The notes under the pieces are model-generated. The model made no database searches. It had not been told where the DNA came from and worked only from the letters and a program-made list of their open reading frames with translations. A program made the translations under genes and the position numbers. Positions 1 to 5,411 of a stretch of 7,464 nucleotides of DNA are shown here, in pieces. The stretch is from contig CABVBR010000099.1 of NCBI GenBank assembly GCA_902496645.1, positions 1 through 7,464 of the forward strand, in the 5' to 3' direction. The DNA is from an uncultured Collinsella sp. GTDB taxonomy: Bacteria > Actinomycetota > Coriobacteriia > Coriobacteriales > Coriobacteriaceae. Position 1 is the stretch's first letter; every line of letters starts with the position of its first letter.

Positions 1-342
1 CCTGCCCCGACACCGGCGGCTGCTCCTGTTGCGCAGCAGCCTGGTAACGGCACTTCTGGCAAGCAGTCCAGCTCCGACGATTCAAAGACGGCGGTATCGC
101 AAGATGGCTCGAAGACGGAAGAGTCGGCAAAGGATGGTTCGGGAAAGAAGTCCGCTGCAAAGGCCGAGGCTGGTAAATCGAGCGAATCGGCGGCCAAGGT
201 GACCACTGCCTCTGCTGTCTCTGCAAGTGACGCTTCTGATGATGCCGGTATGAACCTGGTTGCTGTTGTCGGCGTTATCGTGGGCATCGTCTGCCTTGCG
301 CTCATCGGCGCATGGTTTGTGCGTTCTCGCACTGCTGCGTAG
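1..342 (+). CDS. C-terminal end of a membrane-anchored low-complexity surface protein (5' end outside the window)
   Basis: Open from base 1 in frame 1 to a TAG at 340-342, giving 113 residues of an incomplete protein. The visible part starts with a Pro/Ala/Gln stretch (residues 1-14), continues as a hydrophilic Ser/Lys/Ala/Glu/Asp-rich linker (about 15-83), and ends with one strongly hydrophobic segment (about 85-107) and a short tail, RSRTAA. This is the usual end of a secreted Gram-positive surface protein: a wall-spanning stalk, a membrane anchor and a positively charged tail. No LPxTG-like motif precedes the hydrophobic segment; the nearby sequence is SDDAG. It may therefore be a simple C-terminally anchored membrane protein and not a sortase substrate. 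The functional N-terminal part is not visible, so the role is unknown. A strong terminator follows 74 bases after the stop. Confidence 0.8.
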   Translation, partial: PAPTPAAAPVAQQPGNGTSGKQSSSDDSKTAVSQDGSKTEESAKDGSGKKSAAKAEAGKSSESAAKVTTASAVSASDASDDAGMNLVAVVGVIVGIVCLALIGAWFVRSRTAA

Positions 343-415
343 CGATATAACACTATGTGCCACTCGTTAGTTGGGTGCAGGCACAAACGCAGCGCTTACG
401 GCAATGCTCCCTATA

Positions 416-454
416 GGAAAGGGCCCCGGAACACACTGTTCCGGGGCCCTTTCC
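416..454. terminator. Bidirectional Rho-independent terminator between convergent genes
   Basis: Perfect inverted repeat with 18-bp arms at 416-433 and 437-454 and a 3-base loop (CAC). The arms have a G+C-rich core (GGGCCCCGGAACA) flanked by AAA on the left and TTT on the right, so either strand gives a hairpin ending in U residues. It lies between the stop of the rightward surface-protein gene (342) and the stop of the leftward flavodoxin gene (488), so it can end both transcripts. Nothing else is evident in the rest of 343-487. Confidence 0.9.
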
Positions 455-487
455 CGTTTCGGTCACTGTAGCTCTTGCGATGGACTC

Positions 488-907
488 TTAGGCCAGCTCG
501 GCGCCGAGTGCGCGGCAGGCAGCCTCGCCCTCGTCGTCGGGCGCGTCGTAGCAGATGGTCGAATCGACGACGTTGACACCCGCCTCGTCGGCATCGGCCT
601 TCCAGTTGTCCATCCACTCGCCCTCGGCCCACGAATAGGAGCCAAAGAGGACGACCTTCTTGTCGCCGAGAGTCTCCTTGACTTCGTCCCACATGGGCTG
701 GAACTCGTCATACTCGAGCTCCTCGGAGCCCATGGCGGGGCAGCCGAAAGCGAAAGCATCGTAGCCGGCTACCTTATCTGCGGAGAAGTCGGCGCAGGGG
801 ATGATCTCGGTCTCGGCGCCGGCGGACGTGGCGCCTTCGGCGACGAGGTTTGCCATGGACTCGGTATTGCCCGTGCCGCTCCAGTAGACGACGGCGATCT
901 TGCTCAT
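488..907 (-). CDS. Short-chain flavodoxin
   Basis: A 139-residue cytoplasmic FMN protein that carries low-potential electrons and can stand in for ferredoxin, typically when iron is scarce. The N-terminal strand runs into the FMN phosphate loop SGTGNTE (residues 10-16). The first isoalloxazine loop contains CPAMGSEELE (56-65) and the second contains GSYSWAEGEW (89-98). These match, from memory, the Megasphaera elsdenii/Clostridium class of short flavodoxins, and the length is normal for that class. I chose the ATG at 905-907 because the conserved first strand MSKIAVVYWS begins there and an AAAGGA ribosome site lies just upstream; the frame stays open further 5' but that part is not flavodoxin-like. 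The gene lies 46 bases after the DUF3793 gene on the same strand with no terminator between them, so the two are probably co-transcribed. The electron partners cannot be told from the sequence. Confidence 0.95.
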   Translation of the reverse strand: MSKIAVVYWSGTGNTESMANLVAEGATSAGAETEIIPCADFSADKVAGYDAFAFGCPAMGSEELEYDEFQPMWDEVKETLGDKKVVLFGSYSWAEGEWMDNWKADADEAGVNVVDSTICYDAPDDEGEAACRALGAELA

Positions 908-953
908 GTTTTGTCCTTTCGGTTGTGCGGCGCGTAACCGCGGCTTGTATGCT

Positions 954-1658
954 CTATCGGGTTGCCTGGGCAAGTTGCGCCAGGCTGCAGCCCTGCTGAT
1001 AGACGAAGGTGAGGTATTGGGTACAGGCGCGGTAGGCATCAAACGTCGCGAGCGCCTGTTCGACGTTGGTGTAGACCTTCCAGGCCCCAAAGACCTTGTA
1101 GTTCTCGCCGCGCTGGGCGATAAACTCGTGCACGTCGTCGTAGGGGTATCCCAGGAAATAGCCTATTTCGTGCGGAAACTCGCAGACACAGTCGTTGCTG
1201 CAGCTGCCTTGCTGGGCCAGCGCGCATCGAGCCTGACTGCAAGCGCATTCCGCAGCGTTATTGCTCGCGAGCGTGATGCGCGATGCCAGGTGAACGAGGC
1301 ATGTCGAGAGGTCGCTCGTGTCGTAGCCTTCCTTGGCGAGCGCCGTTTGGGCGCGCGGGTCTGTGAGGTAGGCGGCGAGGCTTTTGGGCCGGTATGCGTA
1401 CACGAGCGCTCCGCAGGGCCGCCAGACCAAAACGCTCAGGTGGATGCCGAGTGGGTCAAGCTCGCGATTGCACTGGGCGATAACGTTGAGTAGGCGCGCT
1501 CGGCGTTCTGCGATTGGCTCGGTTACTGCCGAGCCGTCCTGGTTGGCATAAGTGCCTGGATAGGTAAAGAGCGATGCCGGCTTGATGCCTGCGAGCGTGG
1601 GGGAGCAGTTGCGCACGACTGCCGCCTGAAACGTTGGGATGTCTATGGTTCGAGTCAA
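954..1658 (-). CDS. DUF3793 family protein with an unusual Cys-rich insert
   Basis: A 234-residue soluble protein recognised as DUF3793 by NCSPTLAGIKPASLF (17-31), the LVYAYR strand (85-90), FPHEIGYFLGYPYDDVHEFI (161-180) and WKVYTN (193-198). The biochemical function of the family is unknown. From general knowledge it often sits beside flavodoxin or ferrous-iron uptake genes in anaerobes, and the flavodoxin gene directly downstream fits a role in iron limitation. Residues 138-159 carry six cysteines (138, 140, 145, 153, 157, 159) just before the conserved FPHEIG motif, a segment I do not remember from ordinary members. The start is a TTG at 1656-1658. GAGAGGA lies about 10 bases upstream, no in-frame ATG or GTG precedes it, and the first residues lead straight into the conserved N-terminus. 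It is the first gene of its transcript, behind a good promoter with an overlapping dyad. Confidence 0.88.
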   Translation of the reverse strand: MTRTIDIPTFQAAVVRNCSPTLAGIKPASLFTYPGTYANQDGSAVTEPIAERRARLLNVIAQCNRELDPLGIHLSVLVWRPCGALVYAYRPKSLAAYLTDPRAQTALAKEGYDTSDLSTCLVHLASRITLASNNAAECACSQARCALAQQGSCSNDCVCEFPHEIGYFLGYPYDDVHEFIAQRGENYKVFGAWKVYTNVEQALATFDAYRACTQYLTFVYQQGCSLAQLAQATR

Positions 1659-1677
1659 TGCACTGCCGTCCTCTCGT

Positions 1678-1693
1678 GTTAGCCTAGGAAAAC
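1678..1693. promoter_or_regulatory. Candidate operator dyad, DtxR/IdeR-like core, over the DUF3793-flavodoxin start site
   Basis: GTTAGCCTAGGAAAAC is a dyad of the form GTT nn CCTAGG nn AAC, symmetric except at the two nn pairs. The TTAGCCTA on one side matches the centre of the DtxR/IdeR iron-box consensus, while the other half fits poorly. It abuts the -10 element and is centred on the predicted transcription start, where a bound repressor would block initiation. Iron control would suit a flavodoxin operon. That the regulator is of the DtxR type is inference. Confidence 0.45.
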
Positions 1694-1720
1694 TTATACA
1701 CGAAAGTATGCCTTGGTCAA
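1693..1720 (-). promoter_or_regulatory. Sigma-70-type promoter of the DUF3793-flavodoxin operon
   Basis: On the minus strand TTGACC (1715-1720) and TATAAG (1693-1698) are separated by 16 bases. Each hexamer matches the consensus at five of six positions. Transcription would start near 1686, about 28 bases before the TTG start codon. Confidence 0.7.
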
Positions 1721-1727
1721 CAAAAAA

Positions 1728-1756
1728 GTTCGATTAGGGAAACTAATTGATCGAAC
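1728..1756. repeat. Nested inverted repeat in the divergent promoter region
   Basis: GTTCGATTAG (1728-1737), then GGAAA, then CTAAT (1743-1747), TGAT and CGAAC (1752-1756). The outer GTTCG/CGAAC and inner ATTAG/CTAAT both pair, with a 4-base bulge on the right. It lies between the leftward -35 element and the CsoR-like dyad, so it could be an activator or repressor site for either divergent gene. No regulator family is assigned. Confidence 0.4.
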
Positions 1757-1780
1757 CGACACGATATTGCGTTAAGATGG

Positions 1781-1801
1781 GGACACCCCATGGGGGTATC
1801 C
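1781..1801. promoter_or_regulatory. CsoR-type copper operator candidate
   Basis: A 21-bp dyad: GGACACCCC, then ATG, then GGGGTATCC. The 9-base arms are symmetric at all but one position. Symmetric C/G tracts flanked by TA-like steps are the known operator style of CsoR-family copper sensors. The dyad lies 31 bases before the start codon of a protein with a copper-chaperone-like HMA domain. A possible -10 element, TAAGAT (1773-1778), sits just upstream, which would put the transcription start inside the dyad; I find no convincing -35. The regulator gene is not in the window. Confidence 0.6.
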
Positions 1802-1832
1802 AGATAAGACTACTTGGTGGAAAGGGGAACGC

Positions 1833-2216
1833 ATGAGCGACTTGCTCAACCCTGCGAATCTCATCGTGTTGGCTGTCATTGCCATCGGCATGTTTTTTGG
1901 ACTGCGTCGCATTGTCGCCTCGACGCGTGGAAAGAGCTGCTGCAGCGATGGCGCGTGTGGCAAGAAGGCCAAAAAGGTCGTTGTGGCGGATACCGATGCG
2001 TCGCACTATCCCTATAGCGATGAGCTGCTCATCGGCGGCATGAGCTGTGACGGCTGCGCTCAGAACGTGGCCAATGCGCTGAATGCGCTGGACGGCGTGT
2101 GGGCAACGGTGACATATGCGGACCACACGGCACGCGTGCGCTCTAAGCAGCCGATCGATTACGGCGTCCTCGAGGCGGCCGTGAGGGACGCGGGCTATTA
2201 CGTTATGAAACTGTAG
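1833..2216 (+). CDS. Membrane-anchored heavy-metal-associated (HMA) domain protein
   Basis: A 127-residue protein in three parts. A hydrophobic N-terminal segment (about 9-24) is followed by basic residues (LRRIVASTRGK), so the rest should be cytoplasmic. A short Cys-rich stretch, SCCSDGACGKK (35-45), follows; the TM-plus-Cys layout resembles the small FeoB-associated proteins. The C-terminal HMA domain (about 63-127) carries the metal-binding motif GMSCDGC (69-75) with Cys72 and Cys75, as in CopZ and the N-terminal domains of copper ATPases. It probably binds Cu(I) or a similar soft metal at the inner membrane face and passes it to a transporter or sequesters it. The ATG at 1833 has AAAGGGG (1821-1827) five bases upstream. 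It is divergent from the DUF3793-flavodoxin pair and follows a CsoR-like dyad. No transporter gene is adjacent, so the partner is unknown. A mercury- or iron-related role is a weaker alternative. Confidence 0.88.
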   Translation: MSDLLNPANLIVLAVIAIGMFFGLRRIVASTRGKSCCSDGACGKKAKKVVVADTDASHYPYSDELLIGGMSCDGCAQNVANALNALDGVWATVTYADHTARVRSKQPIDYGVLEAAVRDAGYYVMKL

Positions 2217-2370
2217 GCGTTGGCCTCTCCGGTAGGTATCGGCCTCCTGCCCATTGCGGCTATCGGCATTCAAAAATTTGCGCAAAAAAATAAGCTACAG
2301 ATGCGGTAAAAGTGGAGTTTGGTGACGGTTTGCGCGGAATTCGCTACCAATCGAGCACCCATTAACCCGT

Positions 2371-2393
2371 CCAAAAAATTACAGGTGTATATT
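2371..2393 (+). repeat. Copy 1 of an intergenic motif (CCAAAAA, 3 nt, ACAGGT, TAT)
   Basis: Matches the segment at 6970-6992 at 18 of 23 positions: CCAAAAA, three free bases, ACAGGT, one free base, TAT, one free base, TT. It lies about 100 bases before the surface-protein gene, within the 274-base gap 2217-2490, and runs into the perfect dyad GTATA TT TATAC (2387-2398). I see no convincing terminator after the HMA gene. A poor extended -10 (TGCTAAAAC, 2451-2459), lacking a well-spaced -35, is the only promoter-like signal close to the downstream gene. Confidence 0.4.
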
Positions 2394-2490
2394 TATACGT
2401 TGATTATTGTTGTGCTCAGATTGCAATTAACCGTGGACAGAAATGAAAAATGCTAAAACTGGGCTTTAGGACAGGGGAGGCTATAGCCTT

Positions 2491-4989
2491 ATGAGACGAG
2501 TGGGAACACTTGGCTTGGTGGCAGCGCTTGCCGCTATCTTGGTATCGCCGCTGTCGGCGCACGCCGAAGACGCTTCGGGTGCCGTTACCTACAATGCGGG
2601 AAATGGGTATTCCTTTGAGAAGCTCTCGCATCCTACGGTAGGAACGTCGCAGCCGGATGGTATCGTCGACTACCAGGGTGACGGTGCCGTTGCCGTTCCG
2701 GGCGCCGATGGCAACACGGCCAACAATGAAGGCGATCGCGGCCAGAGCTACACCTGGGCGGCTGCGAGCTATGGTGACTGGCTTTATGTGGGCACCTGCT
2801 ATGCGGCGATGGGCAACACGCTGACGCTCATGGACAGCACGCTGGGTGACTCTTTTGATGCCGAGACCATGCGCTTGACGCTGGAGGCCATGTTTAACGG
2901 CACGTTCTTCTACGGACAGCAGAAGGAGGATGGCACGGCCGACAAGGACAGTGGCGGCATCCTGGTCAAGATTAATACCAAGACCGGTGAGACCAAACTG
3001 CTGCTCTCCGAATCGCTCAACGGTGTCGGTCCTCTGTTCCGTAACGCCGTGAGCTACAAGGGCAAACTCTATTTCTGCGGTAGCGTTAGGACCAATGGCG
3101 GCAAGAGCGGTCTGCCTGCCGTATATGAGATCGATCCTAAGACGGATGAGTACAAAGTTGTCTATCAGGGCCTTTCGAGCATGCAGGATTACGGCGCTGC
3201 CTACAAGCAAGGCATCTCCACCGGCATCCGCGGCATGTGCGTCCATGATGGCCAGCTCGTCATCAGCAACGTGGGTAAAGACGCAGCCGGTAAGTTTGTG
3301 TCGACAATCCTGACGTCGTCTGACCCTTCCAAGGGCCAGGGGAGCTTCACCGAGATCGCCAACTCGAATACGCTGTTTAACTATCCTGCGATTCGCTACG
3401 AGGACAGCATCTACGGTGGTGCCATTTGGGATATGGTTTCGTACAACGATCACCTGTATGCCACCATCTGCACCGGTACGCCCGAGAATGCTCCCGATGA
3501 TAATTCCATGCAGTCATTTGCCATGGTTCGTGGCGACAAGAACGCCGACGGCAGCTATACGTGGACTCCCGTTGTCGGCGACCAGGAGACGGATGATGCA
3601 AAGTACTGCTTTGGTATCGATCCTTCTCGCACCCGTTCTGGTGCAGCCAACCTCATCGTCTACAACGGCTACCTGTACATTGGCGAGTACAACGATGAGG
3701 AGATTGCCCTCGAGCGCATTCTCTTTAATAAGTCTGATTCTGACGAGAGTGGCAAGAGCGGTATGGGTGGCGTCGACTGCTCGTTTGTGAATGCCAATCT
3801 TGAGCAGTCAGTCAACATCTATCGCATGGACAAGGACGAGAACATGGAGCTCGTCGTCGGCGATCGCACTGACATGTTCCCTGAGGGTGGCATTTCCGGT
3901 CTGACTTCGGGCTTTGGCCGTAACGAGAACCAGTACATCTGGCGTATGCAGAAGTTTGACGGCAAGCTGTATGTCGGCACCTTTGACACCGCGAGTCTGC
4001 TTGAGCCGATCGGCCAGTTCTCGAACGGCGACATTATCGATATGACGCCCGAGGAGTGGGACTCTCAGGTCCAGCGTCTCAAGGACCTGCTCAATCATCT
4101 GCTCGACAAGAATTCGCCCGACGACCCCATCGTTCCCGTAAACACGCTTGCGGACGATGATTCAAACGAGGCCGTCGAGGTCGATGACGAGAAGGCTGAA
4201 GTCGTTGAGGGCTTTGGCGACCTGAGCGATGCTCTGGAGGATGCAACGGGCGATCTTTGCGATCAGGCTGCGACGATGTCCGAAGAAGTCGAGGACGACG
4301 CCGCTTATGTCCAGAAGATCGATAGCGAGATCGCGTACTTCAAGTCCTTTGCCGATCAGTATCAGGATATGCTCGATAGCTATGAGAACCTGAAGCAGCA
4401 GTATGAGGATGCCTATGGCACCGAGCTGCCGGGCGATATTCAGGATGCATTCGATAAACTGCTGAGCGAGGAGAATCTCAAGAAGCTGCAGAGCGTCCTT
4501 ACGTGCATGTACTACCTGCGCGATGCCGAGCGCGGCTTTGATATGTATGTGACCGAGGACGGCGTGAACTTTACGACGCTGACGACCAATGGCTTTAACG
4601 ATCCATATAACCATGGTCTGCGCACCTTCGCGGTGACCAACCAGGGTCTGTGCCTTGGTACCGCCAACCCGTTCTATGGCTGCCAGGTTTGGATCCAGCG
4701 CAAGGAGAATTCGGAGAATCCGGTCGATCCCGGCACCCCGGATCCGACGGAGCCCACGGATCCCTCGCAGCCGGGTGGCGGCGATCAGCCTGGTGGCAGC
4801 CAGACGGGCGGTAACGACCAGTCGAGCAGCACCACGACTACCGTCACGACGACCACTAAGAAGACTCCGAAGGACGGCTCGCTGCCTCACGCTGGCGACT
4901 CGACCCTCACGCTGGTCTTGGGATTGCTGGTTGCAGCTGCCGCAGTGCTTGGTATTGCCTTTGCCTTGCGTAAGCGTTCTCGCCACTAG
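2491..4989 (+). CDS. Secreted beta-propeller surface protein with LPHAG sorting signal
   Basis: An 832-residue exported protein. A signal peptide (basic MRR, hydrophobic core, AHA then E26) predicts cleavage after Ala25. Residues about 90-735 contain seven recurring strand motifs: GDWLYVGT (96), GKLYFCGS (191), DGQLVISN (253), NDHLYATI (319), NGYLYIGEY (392), DGKLYVGTF (490) and QGLCLGTANPF (718). This spacing suggests a seven-bladed beta-propeller. Between the sixth and seventh motifs lies an acidic, helical, probably coiled-coil segment (about 520-680). A stalk rich in Pro/Gly/Thr follows (743-790), then LPHAG (798-802), a hydrophobic stretch (about 804-826) and the tail RKRSRH, a sortase signal with Ala replacing the usual Thr. 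Ligand or enzyme activity is unknown; binding to host glycans or other cells is only a guess. The ATG at 2491 begins a proper signal peptide and has GGGGAGG about 10 bases upstream. The stop overlaps that of the convergent YolD-like gene. Confidence 0.88.
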   Translation: MRRVGTLGLVAALAAILVSPLSAHAEDASGAVTYNAGNGYSFEKLSHPTVGTSQPDGIVDYQGDGAVAVPGADGNTANNEGDRGQSYTWAAASYGDWLYVGTCYAAMGNTLTLMDSTLGDSFDAETMRLTLEAMFNGTFFYGQQKEDGTADKDSGGILVKINTKTGETKLLLSESLNGVGPLFRNAVSYKGKLYFCGSVRTNGGKSGLPAVYEIDPKTDEYKVVYQGLSSMQDYGAAYKQGISTGIRGMCVHDGQLVISNVGKDAAGKFVSTILTSSDPSKGQGSFTEIANSNTLFNYPAIRYEDSIYGGAIWDMVSYNDHLYATICTGTPENAPDDNSMQSFAMVRGDKNADGSYTWTPVVGDQETDDAKYCFGIDPSRTRSGAANLIVYNGYLYIGEYNDEEIALERILFNKSDSDESGKSGMGGVDCSFVNANLEQSVNIYRMDKDENMELVVGDRTDMFPEGGISGLTSGFGRNENQYIWRMQKFDGKLYVGTFDTASLLEPIGQFSNGDIIDMTPEEWDSQVQRLKDLLNHLLDKNSPDDPIVPVNTLADDDSNEAVEVDDEKAEVVEGFGDLSDALEDATGDLCDQAATMSEEVEDDAAYVQKIDSEIAYFKSFADQYQDMLDSYENLKQQYEDAYGTELPGDIQDAFDKLLSEENLKKLQSVLTCMYYLRDAERGFDMYVTEDGVNFTTLTTNGFNDPYNHGLRTFAVTNQGLCLGTANPFYGCQVWIQRKENSENPVDPGTPDPTEPTDPSQPGGGDQPGGSQTGGNDQSSSTTTTVTTTTKKTPKDGSLPHAGDSTLTLVLGLLVAAAAVLGIAFALRKRSRH

Positions 4990-5411
4990 GCTCGGCCGCG
5001 CAGCTCGATGTCTTGGATGTCGTCGAAATCGATGACAATATCTCTGAGCTTGAGCAGTTTGAAAGCGGGGAGTACCTCGTCGAGAATGCCGGTGCGGCTA
5101 CGATAGCCGTACGTATCGTAATAGGTGACACGAAGCAAGTCGCCGCGTTTGAGGCCCTCGAGCTTTTTCGAAAGTTCGAGGGCCTTTTCTTCTGTGAGGT
5201 CACATTTTGGTTCGACGGTTATCTCCTGCTTGCGTACGAGTTCGTAGTATCCCGTGAGGGCGGCAAAGGGCATAAACTGCGCGGCGCGGTTGGCACGAAC
5301 GGCGCCGTTGGCGGTGAGTTTGGGGTCGGCGGTGCGACGCCTTCCCTCGGGGTCTGCCAGACGTTCGAAGGGAGTCGGCGGGCGCATTGGCTGTTGTTTG
5401 GATTTAGGCAC
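4986..5411 (-). CDS. YolD-like protein, partner of the UvrX-type polymerase
   Basis: A 141-residue soluble protein. The YolD-like core runs from about 44 to 136: AAQFMPFAALTGYYELVRKQ (44-63), then an acidic helix (LTEEKALELSKKLEGLKRGD, 72-91), then strands with VTYYDTYGYRSRTGILDEV (95-113) and DIVIDFDDIQDIEL (124-137). The N-terminal 40 residues are basic and Pro-rich, probably disordered. YolD-like genes are usually paired with UvrX-type Y-family polymerases and are thought to serve as an accessory factor in the UmuD position, although the fold is unrelated to UmuD. The start is a GTG at 5409-5411, with AGGAGG (5417-5422) five bases upstream. It overlaps the end of the polymerase gene by 8 bases, which implies translational coupling and one SOS-controlled transcript. 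The TAG stop shares a CTAG with the stop of the convergent surface-protein gene, leaving no room for a terminator. Confidence 0.85.
   Translation of the reverse strand: MPKSKQQPMRPPTPFERLADPEGRRRTADPKLTANGAVRANRAAQFMPFAALTGYYELVRKQEITVEPKCDLTEEKALELSKKLEGLKRGDLLRVTYYDTYGYRSRTGILDEVLPAFKLLKLRDIVIDFDDIQDIELRGRA

Noticed and set aside
371..937. Long rightward open frame of 188 codons across the flavodoxin gene
   Set aside because: It is the antisense shadow of a clearly recognised flavodoxin, starts at a TTG without a ribosome site, runs through the terminator hairpin and resembles no protein family.
900..1493. Rightward open frame of 197 codons opposite the DUF3793 gene
   Set aside because: Antisense to a recognised family, with no ribosome site or plausible domain; a by-product of G+C-rich codon use.
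2277..2286. TTTGCGCAAA palindrome as a terminator after the HMA gene
   Set aside because: The stem is only five base pairs, mostly A-T, with no loop; too weak for a terminator, and likely chance in an A/T-rich stretch.
2434..2459. Promoter for the surface-protein gene (TGGACA with TGCTAAAAC)
   Set aside because: The spacer is only 14 bases and the -10 is a poor match; kept as a comment but not called as a promoter.
4162..4986. Leftward open frame of 274 codons opposite the 3' half of the surface-protein gene
   Set aside because: Its product is a repetitive Leu/Ile/Arg-rich sequence created by the reverse of acidic, low-complexity codons; no start signal.
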